From a virus, in IMG/VR virus record IMGVR_UViG_3300007522_000045, positions 1 through 30,327 of that record: a stretch of DNA of 30,327 nt. One strand, written 5' to 3'. Each line of letters begins with the position of its first letter. Position 1 is the first letter of the stretch. Under the pieces are notes generated by a model. It was given only the letters and a program-made list of their open reading frames with translations, was not told the DNA's origin and ran no database searches. A program made the translations under genes and the position numbers. Shown here piece after piece: positions 24,521 to 30,244 of the stretch.

Positions 24521-24764
24521 TTATCGACCACCGAACGCAGCGAGCGCCGCATCATGTGTGGAAGGGTCCGCCAGTGCGCGGGCGACGACCCAGCCTTGAG
24601 GTGCGTTAGAACCCTGCCACCAGTTTTCAGCAGTCGACGGGTCGACCCGAAAAACGAATGCGGCCTCCGTCGCACTCTCAAAGTTAGCGTGTATAAAGTC
24701 GCGCCATGTCGCGGCGAATTGCTGGCGATAGGTTAAGACGTCAGAACGTGCGGAAAACTTTCGG
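24353..24764. repeat. Three copies of a CGGAAAACTTTCCG operator-like site
   Basis: Copies: CCGGAAAACTTTCCG (24353-24367), CGGAAAGTTTTCC (24416-24428, opposite orientation, 13-base perfect inverted match to the first) and CGGAAAACTTTCGG (24751-24764, within codons 3-8 of the HTH gene). Each copy is itself nearly palindromic, as expected of a dimer-binding site. The HTH protein encoded at 24521-24772 is the obvious candidate ligand. Confidence 0.65.
24437..24454. terminator. Perfect 7-bp GC hairpin
   Basis: GGGCGGC (24437-24443) and GCCGCCC (24448-24454) enclose AGAA. It lies 67 bases after the HTH gene stop on the minus strand. No U-run; may be a weak terminator or antitermination element. 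Confidence 0.45.
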
Positions 24765-24772
24765 CAAGACAT
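24521..24772 (-). CDS. Small HTH regulator
   Basis: 83 aa from ATG 24772 (AAGGA at 9-base spacing). YRQQFAATWRDFIHANFESATEAAFVFRVDPSTAENWWQGSNAPQGWVVARAL, cited here as separate pieces in the family, has a helix-turn-helix pattern: 'EAAFVFRVD' helix, turn, 'TAENWWQG' recognition helix. It resembles the alphaproteobacterial 'NWW-x-G-x-x-x-P-x-G' proteins. Third gene-level regulator beside the Cro-like and repressor genes; a copy of its putative operator overlaps its own start. Confidence 0.72.
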   Translation of the reverse strand: MSCRKFSARSDVLTYRQQFAATWRDFIHANFESATEAAFVFRVDPSTAENWWQGSNAPQGWVVARALADPSTHDAALAAFGGR

Positions 24773-24843
24773 TGTTAAGGTTCCTTTCCTATGTCTGGTT
24801 TGTGGAACCGACATGGAAACAACAAAGGAAGGGACGGCGGCAG

Positions 24844-25059
24844 TCATGCCGCTGTCCCCGCTTGAGGCGCATCTTGAATTGGATTGTCCTGAATATAGGT
24901 CGACAGCTTTGCCGCGACCCGCAAGGTGCAGCCCTTGTCGCCAACAAGGTTCGCGTAAAGGCGGCTATTTCCGACGGCCTTGCCGCAAAGCGTAGCTGGC
25001 GCGATGCCAGCAGCCTCGCAGTAGGTTTCGATTTTCCTGATCAATTCCTTTTCGGTCAT
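24844..25059 (-). CDS. Cro-like regulator
   Basis: 71 aa from ATG 25059. MTEKELIRKIETYCEAAGIA then PATLCGKAVGNSRLYANLVG is a compact helix-turn-helix protein. The -10 of its promoter ends 7 bases before the ATG, so the mRNA is probably leaderless. An upstream TTG start (25095) would lie at the -35 and can be excluded. It is divergent from the repressor gene, as cro is from cI. Confidence 0.75.
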   Translation of the reverse strand: MTEKELIRKIETYCEAAGIAPATLCGKAVGNSRLYANLVGDKGCTLRVAAKLSTYIQDNPIQDAPQAGTAA

Positions 25060-25065
25060 GCAGAC

Positions 25066-25095
25066 CACATAGGGACAATTGTCCCCTATGGTCAA
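25066..25095 (-). promoter_or_regulatory. Cro/early promoter
   Basis: Minus-strand TTGACC (25095-25090) and TATGTG (25071-25066), spacer 18. Operator O1 fills the spacer and O2 abuts the -35. Transcription would begin at or next to the ATG at 25059. Confidence 0.65.
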
Positions 25096-25109
25096 GGGAC
25101 AATTGTCGC
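25072..25109. promoter_or_regulatory. Operators O1 and O2
   Basis: O1 GGGACAATTGTCCC (25072-25085) is a perfect 14-base palindrome. O2 GGGACAATTGTCGC (25096-25109) has one mismatch. Centres are 24 bases apart. The spacing and place between divergent repressor and Cro-like genes mark them as the lysis-lysogeny operators. Confidence 0.85.
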
Positions 25110-25145
25110 CTACCCGGAAAACCCGTTGTGGCCTACAAATTAGTC

Positions 25146-25472
25146 ATGGCAGAGACATTTAGAGAAGCATTCATACAAGCCCTAGAAAAGTCAGGCATGT
25201 CGATCGCTCGACTGTCTGAGCTGTCTAGCGTTTCCGTGGAACAGTTGAAAAAGCTGAAACAACGCGAAACCGCAAAAACTAACGTAGAGGACGCACGCAA
25301 AGTAGCGCACGCCTTTGGCCTATCGCTGGATGAATTTATTGATAGTCCGCGACTATCAGCCCAGCTTGAGATAATTGAGCTATGCAAAGCGCTACCTGCC
25401 GACCTTCAGCGGCAGTTACTGTCCTTCGGTAAAGGTCTCGCTGCAGCGCAGGATCGCGAAGATCCAGAATAG
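25146..25472 (+). CDS. Prophage repressor, short XRE-type
   Basis: 108 aa from ATG 25146; GTG 25128 would add six residues. FREAFIQALEKSGMSIARLSELSSVSVEQLKKLKQ is a standard HTH (helix 2 SIARLSELS, helix 3 SVEQLKKLK), followed by DARKVAHAFGLSLDEFI. The C-terminal 40 residues are helical (QLEIIELCKALPADLQRQLL), perhaps a dimer segment. No LexA/CI peptidase domain is present, so classic RecA-stimulated self-cleavage is not possible. A TACAAA box ends 6 bases before the ATG, suggesting a leaderless message as for lambda cI. Confidence 0.85.
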   Translation: MAETFREAFIQALEKSGMSIARLSELSSVSVEQLKKLKQRETAKTNVEDARKVAHAFGLSLDEFIDSPRLSAQLEIIELCKALPADLQRQLLSFGKGLAAAQDREDPE

Positions 25473-25521
25473 CTAATAATTTCAACTTAGTATCATCTAA
25501 AAACATATAACGACCGCCTAC

Positions 25522-25540
25522 CTTATGTTAAGAACATAAG
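25522..25540. promoter_or_regulatory. Perfect 19-base palindrome before the lipoprotein gene
   Basis: CTTATGTT (25522-25529) pairs with AACATAAG (25533-25540), spacer AAG. It touches the ribosome site AGGA of the lipoprotein gene. It differs from the GGGAC operators, so it may bind another regulator or form a hairpin controlling translation. Confidence 0.65.
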
Positions 25541-25553
25541 AGGAACTCTTGCC

Positions 25554-25898
25554 TTGAGTCTATCGAAAATAGCGACCCAAGGGCCGAACATCGCAGCACT
25601 CCACACTACTTTAGCGGTCGCAGCCCTGTTTTTATCAGCCTGCACTGGCAACACAGACATGCGGCCAATTACAGATACTTTAGTCGACGGTCGAATGATC
25701 ACGGTGTCACAGTCAACCACCGACAAGAACATATGGTCAGCGTTTGGCTCAAGTATGCGCGACCGCGCATCAGTGACGACAGAGTACCTACGGCGCAATG
25801 TCCGCGCGATTGAGGCTCTATCAGGCTGCAAAGTGAACGCAGCGACGACTAACCACGTCATAGTCACCACCATTACCTCCGTCGACTGGTTGCAGTAG
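25554..25898 (+). CDS. Prophage lipoprotein (candidate exclusion protein)
   Basis: 114 aa from a TTG start 9 bases after AGGA; no ATG option keeps the signal peptide. Residues 17-30 (HTTLAVAALFLSAC) form a signal peptide with lipobox LSAC, so Cys30 would be lipidated. The mature part is polar with one more Cys and no known domain. It lies downstream of the repressor on the same strand, in low-GC DNA, where lysogen-expressed genes sit. Superinfection exclusion through the outer membrane is plausible but unproven. Confidence 0.72.
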   Translation: MSLSKIATQGPNIAALHTTLAVAALFLSACTGNTDMRPITDTLVDGRMITVSQSTTDKNIWSAFGSSMRDRASVTTEYLRRNVRAIEALSGCKVNAATTNHVIVTTITSVDWLQ

Positions 25899-25940
25899 GG
25901 GACTATAGTCCCTTAATTTCTTGACAGGGACTTTTGTCCT
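25899..25940. promoter_or_regulatory. Operators O3 and O4
   Basis: O3 GGGACTATAGTCCC (25899-25912) is a perfect palindrome. O4 GGGACTTTTGTCCT (25927-25940) is imperfect. Both share the GGGAC..GTCC arms with O1/O2 800 bases away. O4 lies in the promoter spacer and O3 upstream of the -35, the same layout as O1/O2 at the Cro promoter. Confidence 0.8.
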
Positions 25941-25948
25941 CATGTAAT
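25921..25948 (+). promoter_or_regulatory. Strong repressed promoter of the plus-strand operon
   Basis: Consensus TTGACA (25921-25926), 16-base spacer, TGTAAT (25943-25948). Start expected near 25955. It drives the genes from 25967 to the integrase and is overlaid by operator O4. Confidence 0.8.
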
Positions 25949-25966
25949 GGTTTTTCATCGCAGCCG

Positions 25967-26242
25967 ATGGAGAACCAAAATGCACACCAAACCCCCAACA
26001 CGTCGTCGCACTTCGGTGCGCACATGATCCCCGGCAGCATCGGCGATGCCGCCGGGCTTTTCTTCTTTTTGGCAAGTTTCAGCTGCGCCGCGATCGGTAT
26101 CAAATTCGCCATGCGCGGCGTCGCCGAAATCATTGTTAGCACCCGCTCGCGCACCCCGATCGAAAGCGACAGCGGCACCGTCGCCGTGCTGTTTGCCGGT
26201 GCGTTTGTGCTGGTCATGCTTGGCAAGGTCGCCGTCGCATGA
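25967..26242 (+). CDS. Small two-segment membrane protein
   Basis: 91 aa from ATG 25967; 72 aa if ATG 26024 is used. Hydrophobic segments: AAGLFFFLASFSCAAIGIKF and TVAVLFAGAFVLVMLGKVAVA. Neither start has a clear ribosome site, but ATG 26024 overlaps the stop of a 15-codon ORF that has one. First gene after the repressed promoter. Function unknown. Confidence 0.65.
   Translation: MENQNAHQTPNTSSHFGAHMIPGSIGDAAGLFFFLASFSCAAIGIKFAMRGVAEIIVSTRSRTPIESDSGTVAVLFAGAFVLVMLGKVAVA
25980..26027 (+). CDS. Possible 15-aa leader peptide
   Basis: ATG 25980 follows GGAG at 7-base spacing. The peptide MHTKPPTRRRTSVRT ends in TGA that overlaps the ATG at 26024 (ATGA). It could couple translation of the membrane protein. 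It may be chance. Confidence 0.3.
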   Translation: MHTKPPTRRRTSVRT

Positions 26243-26412
26243 TCCACATTTATATTATCGCGGCAGCGCAGCTGTCGATCGTCGGCTTAATGATCGCCCA
26301 CCCCGGCATCGGCTGCGTCTGGTCATTGGCCTATGTCGCCCCGGCTTGGACAGCCGCGCACGGAGCAGCCATCGCGATCGCGGTGCAAGCTGCCGCTCAG
26401 GCAGCGCAGTGA
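26239..26412 (+). CDS. 57-aa hydrophobic protein
   Basis: MIHIYIIAAAQLSIVGLMIA followed by a Gly/Cys/Trp turn and a second Ala-rich hydrophobic segment (AAHGAAIAIAVQAAAQ). ATGA overlap upstream and GTGA overlap downstream support it as a real operon member. Function unknown. Confidence 0.6.
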   Translation: MIHIYIIAAAQLSIVGLMIAHPGIGCVWSLAYVAPAWTAAHGAAIAIAVQAAAQAAQ

Positions 26413-26717
26413 CCGTCGCACCGGATCCAGCGCAGACACTGACGATCACGGCGTTTTGCAGCCTGATCGATCGGCAGCTTTGCAACGACACCAGCCCGGT
26501 CGCCACCAGTGCAGCCCGCCAGCTGATCGCCGAGCTGGTCACATCGACCATCGCCAACCACCGGCAGACCTCGATGCCCGATCGCAGCTTGCTGCAGACG
26601 CTGACCATGTGCGGCGTGCGCGTCGAAATCAGAACGCATTCAGCGCTGACCTTGCTGCGCCACTGGCAGCGCCAAGCGCTGCAGCAGATCCGCAAAGCCC
26701 CAAAGGATAAACCATGA
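26409..26717 (+). CDS. Unknown helical protein, 102 aa
   Basis: GTG start at 26409 overlapping the upstream TGA. TLTITAFCSLIDRQLCNDTS and RQLIAELVTSTIANHRQTS suggest alpha helices. The C-terminus is basic (RHWQRQALQQIRKAPKDK). Ends in an ATGA overlap with the GapR-like gene. Size and charge would allow an excisionase or other DNA-binding accessory role, but no motif is diagnostic. Confidence 0.65.
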   Translation: MTVAPDPAQTLTITAFCSLIDRQLCNDTSPVATSAARQLIAELVTSTIANHRQTSMPDRSLLQTLTMCGVRVEIRTHSALTLLRHWQRQALQQIRKAPKDKP

Positions 26718-27097
26718 CCGACAAACCCGCGCAGGCCCTGTCGCCAGCGGCGCAGAAATACGCTGACGAACAGCGCAGCAAAAAACCGATGAAAGAGGAT
26801 TCGGCAGACGTCGCCGTGCGCGAAAACGCCTTTGCCATCACGGGCGACGAAGTAATCGCGTTTATCGAACGGCACGAAAGGCTGATCGCCGAAATCGCGC
26901 AGCGCCGCGACGATCGCAAACAGATCACAGCCGAAAGCAAGTCGCGCGGATACAACCCGGCGATCATTGCCCGACTGATCAAGCTGCGATCGATCGACGC
27001 CGCCGGTCACACCCGCCTGCGCGAGTTCGATGCCGAGCTTGAATTGTATCAAGCCGCGATCGGCATGGATTTCAGCGCACACGGCGACGACGACTAA
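26714..27097 (+). CDS. GapR-like (DUF2312) nucleoid protein
   Basis: 127 aa. Residues about 42-120 match the GapR/DUF2312 pattern: ITGDEVIAFIERHERLIAEI, then ESKSRGYNPAIIARLIKLR, ending ELELYQAAIGMD. The family, known from Caulobacter, binds over-twisted AT-rich DNA and assists topoisomerases during replication. This copy has a 40-residue N-terminal extension. A phage GapR in the integrase operon could act in replication, integration or packaging (inference). Confidence 0.8.
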   Translation: MTDKPAQALSPAAQKYADEQRSKKPMKEDSADVAVRENAFAITGDEVIAFIERHERLIAEIAQRRDDRKQITAESKSRGYNPAIIARLIKLRSIDAAGHTRLREFDAELELYQAAIGMDFSAHGDDD

Positions 27098-27099
27098 AC

Positions 27100-27133
27100 C
27101 CGCGCCGCGATCATCCGGCGCGGCAGCTGCCGC
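27100..27133. repeat. GC hairpin and 14-base palindrome
   Basis: CCGCGCCG (27100-27107) pairs with CGGCGCGG (27116-27123). It overlaps the perfect palindrome GCGGCAGCTGCCGC (27120-27133). The two structures are mutually exclusive. They follow the GapR-like stop and may slow or end transcription before the last two genes. Confidence 0.5.
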
Positions 27134-27172
27134 CCCGGCCACACCCTCGACCAGACCACAGGACGCCCCGTC

Positions 27173-27385
27173 ATGCCGATGCCTAGATCCACAGAAGCCC
27201 TGATCGGGCGCACGATCCGCGCCTGCCAAAGCGCAGGCATGAAGATCGGCAGCGTCGAAGTGATGCCAGACGGCACGATCAAGGTGTTTGACCTGCAGGC
27301 CCCGAACCCGGTAACGTCCGCCGCACCACCACACGCGGACACCGCCACATGCGACCAGCTATTCGGCACCAGCCAAAGCGTCTAA
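27173..27385 (+). CDS. Small conserved phage protein
   Basis: 70 aa. AGGA lies 8 bases ahead of the ATG. ALIGRTIRACQSAGMKIGSV followed by EVMPDGTIKVFDL is a small helix-strand-strand unit seen next to integrases in alphaproteobacterial prophages. The tail is disordered. Overlaps the integrase frame. Confidence 0.68.
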   Translation: MPMPRSTEALIGRTIRACQSAGMKIGSVEVMPDGTIKVFDLQAPNPVTSAAPPHADTATCDQLFGTSQSV

Positions 27386-28443
27386 AATATCTTATGCCCG
27401 GCAAAGGCGCTGGCGGCGTAACTTATTGGTATTTTGCACGCGATCGGAAAAACCTGATCCGACTGCCCGATGCCCCCCACGATCACCCCGATTTTCTGAC
27501 CGCCTACGCCGCAGCGCTTGCCGCCTCCGGCCCGGTCAAAGGCGACACCCCTGCCAGATCCGGCACTGTCGCGGCGCTGATCATTGCTGCCGAAACCAGT
27601 CCAGCATTTCGCGCCGTATCGCCCGGTTATCGCGCCGCCCTGACTGCACATTTCGCCGAGCTGACCGCGACCGTCGGCGCGGCCCCCTTTCGACAGATCA
27701 GCGCCGCGCATATCCGCAAGAATGTCGGCGACGCCAGCAACCCCACCATGCGCCGCAAGGTCTGGCGGTTTCTGTTTGCCTTCGGCATCGATGCCGGACT
27801 GTTGACCGCAGACCCGTCTGCCAGCGTTGCGCCGCCAAAGCGGGCAACAAAATCCGTCAGTCACCCGCCATGGACCGCCGACGAAATCGCCGCCTACCGT
27901 GCTCGCTTTCCGATCGGCACGTCAGCACGCGGCGCAATGGAATTGCTGCATTTCACAGCGGCCAGGATTTCGGACGCCGTGCGCATTGGCCCCGGCATGG
28001 TCGGCAGCGACGGCGTGCTGGCGTTCGTGCAAAAGAAAACTGGCGATCAGGCGTTCGTGCCTTGGACCTGCCAGCTGCCAGCGCACGCCGCCAGCAGCGA
28101 CGCAGACCGCGCCACCATGCACAAGGCGCTGGCGGCAATGTCGACCGGTCAGTCGACCTATCTGGCGACCAGCACGGGCAAACCACGATCATCCGTCGGG
28201 CTTGGCAACCTGATCAGGGAAAGCGCGGCAGCTGCCGGGTTTGATAAATCAGCGCACGGCTTGCGGGCGACCCGCGCGATCGCACTGGCTGAAAACGGCG
28301 CGTCGACGCACCAGATCGGCGCTTGGACCGGGCACAAAAGCCTTAAAGAAATCGAACACTACACCACTGCCACCAACCGGCGACGCGCGGTCATGGGCGC
28401 GGCTTGCGCGATTAAAGATCCGGCGGACCCGGCGGCAAACTGA
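27349..28443 (+). CDS. int: Tyrosine integrase
   Basis: 364 aa from ATG 27349; ATG 27394 (MPGKGAGGVTYWYF) is an alternative and neither has a clear ribosome site. Catalytic set visible: R206 in FTAARISDAVRI, K in FVQKKTGDQ, H303-x-x-R306 in HGLRATR, H329 in TGHKS and Y338 in EHYTT. The N-terminal half holds the arm/core-binding region. Last gene of the operon under the O3/O4 promoter, so integrase is itself repressor-controlled. The likely attachment site lies to its right. Confidence 0.93.
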   Translation: MRPAIRHQPKRLKYLMPGKGAGGVTYWYFARDRKNLIRLPDAPHDHPDFLTAYAAALAASGPVKGDTPARSGTVAALIIAAETSPAFRAVSPGYRAALTAHFAELTATVGAAPFRQISAAHIRKNVGDASNPTMRRKVWRFLFAFGIDAGLLTADPSASVAPPKRATKSVSHPPWTADEIAAYRARFPIGTSARGAMELLHFTAARISDAVRIGPGMVGSDGVLAFVQKKTGDQAFVPWTCQLPAHAASSDADRATMHKALAAMSTGQSTYLATSTGKPRSSVGLGNLIRESAAAAGFDKSAHGLRATRAIALAENGASTHQIGAWTGHKSLKEIEHYTTATNRRRAVMGAACAIKDPADPAAN

Positions 28444-28660
28444 CGCCCTCGACCGCAGATCGATCGCCCGGTCGCTGAAAAACAATTCTATATTGCCATA
28501 CCGGAGCGCTGCAGTCACGGCAGCGATACCGTGCCAGTACATCATCCGTTGTGGCGCACCCTGCCTCGATTGCATCCGATACAGGCAGCGGCAAGGCATC
28601 GCGCCCGCATTCAAATTCCAGCCACAGGACGTGATCTGGAATTTCGCGCAGCTTGGTCAT
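28412..28660 (-). CDS. Zinc-ribbon-like small protein
   Basis: 82 aa, convergent with the integrase and overlapping its last 32 bases. HVLWLEFECGRDALPLP, then ATTDDVLARYRCRDCSAP contains C-R-x-C and an upstream Cys, like the small 'C-x-C..LRC-x-x-CG' proteins common in alphaproteobacteria and their prophages. No strong ribosome site. GC content is phage-like, so it is probably the last phage gene. Confidence 0.65.
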   Translation of the reverse strand: MTKLREIPDHVLWLEFECGRDALPLPVSDAIEAGCATTDDVLARYRCRDCSAPVWQYRIVFQRPGDRSAVEGVSLPPGPPDL

Positions 28661-28686
28661 TTTGCTAGGCTTGTATTGTAAAATAT

Positions 28687-28733
28687 GGGGGCAGCCACCT
28701 TATCAGGTGCACATATGAAAGGTGTCCGCCCCC
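28687..28733. repeat. Long imperfect inverted repeat at right phage edge
   Basis: GGGGGCAGCCACCTT (28687-28701) pairs with AAGGTGTCCGCCCCC (28719-28733), 13 of 15 positions. The spacer contains CAGGTGCACATATG. It lies where GC content falls from phage-like to lower. Either a terminator between converging units or part of the attachment region. Confidence 0.6.
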
Positions 28734-28800
28734 ACATCTAAGTGCAGGAATTCACTGCAAAATGCCGACACGTACGGAAAAATGCGTTTCGACCGCCATA

Positions 28801-28986
28801 TTAGGCTGGTTGAATATCTGTGACACAAGCCCGAGACGTTTTCGAAACCTCCTCATCTCTTGGTCCGTTAAGACGGACCCTTTTGACGAACTCTCTGTAT
28901 TCCCGCCTGTAATCAACAGATCCACGACGAGGGTCATCTGCAGGCCGGTCTTCCGTAGACCAATTAAATTCGCTTATAGCTGTCAT
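28801..28986 (-). CDS. Unknown 61-aa protein
   Basis: GGGAGG lies 5 bases before the ATG, so it is likely real. TAISEFNWSTEDRPADDPRR and YRREYREFVKRVRLNGP are hydrophilic. It follows the proteasome-like gene by 27 bases and could be its partner. Probably host DNA. No domain recognised. Confidence 0.6.
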   Translation of the reverse strand: MTAISEFNWSTEDRPADDPRRGSVDYRREYREFVKRVRLNGPRDEEVSKTSRACVTDIQPA

Positions 28987-29013
28987 ATGTGCCTCCCACG
29001 GCTCAAAGTCAGG

Positions 29014-30177
29014 TTAAACTGGGTTCTGCAGCCTACGCAAGTAGCGCTGGTTCAAGGCCGCGTCAAAAAAATGTTTCCGCTTCTTCCACACGAGACCTTC
29101 GTTCTTCGTGATGATAGCGACATCCACCGGACCACCGACTGTCTCACTTGGTCTTGTCACTTTTTCTTTAAGAGACTGTAAGTCGACCATCGTAGCGGCC
29201 AATTCAGCCATTTCCTCCACTGGAAGCATAGATATAACTCGCTCCAATGGTTCTCCATGCTCTTGGCGTGATTCTGCCATAATGTCCCCGCCGACTGCGC
29301 TCAAGGCAGCCTTTAGCAGCTTTTTAGCGGTAGCTTCATCAACGACGACTTGCCCGTCAGCACCCTCCAAACGAACCCCGCTGTCGGTTTCCACAAAGCG
29401 AGCACCGAGCGCCTCAACGAACGGTGCCATAACCTTTGGAAGTGCCCTCTCCTGAACTTTGTTGATCGTTTGGTAAACCTGAGCATCGAACCCAATTATA
29501 AACGTGTCGGCCATCGATGATTGAGCAAAACCTGAGATGTAGGAGTTATTCTCTTGAGTTATTTCAAACGCATCTGATTTGTTCATCACTATTTGCCGAG
29601 CGACAAATCCCGTGTCTTTGGCGACATAAATTTCCGGATAAACTGATTGCTCGCCGAAACCAGCAAAGACCAGCCCAGTGGGGCTTCCCGGAAGCTCCCT
29701 AGCCTTTATTGAGATTGAAACCGCAATGATTTTTAATAGATCTTCATCAGTTCGCTCTCCGATGCAATGGGAGTAATAGCTGTCAGGATCACTTCGCAGC
29801 CTTCGCAGTATTTGCTGAGGCCAATGTCCTTGCAAATATTTTTCGAAATCACCGTCAAGGCCATTTTGAAAATCCTGAGCCGCAATCAGTTGGGCAACGT
29901 GATCGAGGCGCGCGCCTTCATCGAACGCCTCATTCTCCCCTGCCGTCTTACTGAAGTCCCTGCACGTTAAAGCAACGTCTAGTTCAAGCGCATCGCCAAA
30001 ATTCTTATCTCGAAGAACGTCAGGAAAAAACTGCTGATTGTCGTTTAGAAACTGTTCGAACGCCCGAGCGTACCCGGTAATAGTATCGAAAGCGCTTGCA
30101 TTAAGATGTCTCCTAAAAGCTTTGATTGTCAGCTCCCACGGAACTCCAAGGATCTCAGCATTTCCGTAAATCATCAA
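29014..30177 (-). CDS. Proteasome-like (Ntn-hydrolase) family protein, probably 5'-truncated
   Basis: 387 aa from TTG 30177 (ATG 30174 next). MIYGNAEILGVPWELTIKAF, FDTITGYARAFEQFL and the C-terminal ETVGGPVDVAIITKNEGLVW..KRKHFFDAALNQR resemble a bacterial Ntn-hydrolase/proteasome-beta-like family I recall by pattern. Family-like residues (SIFQLSDNHPVGL) continue in frame upstream of any start codon until a TGA at 30250-30252. No ribosome site is present. The N-terminal segment that should carry the catalytic residue and AADS-type motif is missing. Low GC; probably host DNA and possibly a pseudogene. Confidence 0.6.
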   Translation of the reverse strand: MMIYGNAEILGVPWELTIKAFRRHLNASAFDTITGYARAFEQFLNDNQQFFPDVLRDKNFGDALELDVALTCRDFSKTAGENEAFDEGARLDHVAQLIAAQDFQNGLDGDFEKYLQGHWPQQILRRLRSDPDSYYSHCIGERTDEDLLKIIAVSISIKARELPGSPTGLVFAGFGEQSVYPEIYVAKDTGFVARQIVMNKSDAFEITQENNSYISGFAQSSMADTFIIGFDAQVYQTINKVQERALPKVMAPFVEALGARFVETDSGVRLEGADGQVVVDEATAKKLLKAALSAVGGDIMAESRQEHGEPLERVISMLPVEEMAELAATMVDLQSLKEKVTRPSETVGGPVDVAIITKNEGLVWKKRKHFFDAALNQRYLRRLQNPV

Positions 30178-30244
30178 TCCAACTGGGTGATTGTCAGAAA
30201 GTTGAAATATACTCCTGCGCCTGAATTGACCTGAGGGTTTACCC

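Noticed and set aside
26255-27334. 359-aa open frame on the minus strand opposite the plus-strand operon
   Set aside because: It is antisense to four coupled genes including the GapR-like one, has no ribosome site and has the composition of a high-GC shadow frame.
28640-28665. Similarity to the window's last 25 bases (GCGCARCTYGG..CATTTTGCT) as attL/attR
   Set aside because: The match is short, needs a gap, and both copies are not at the two prophage ends. Treated as chance.
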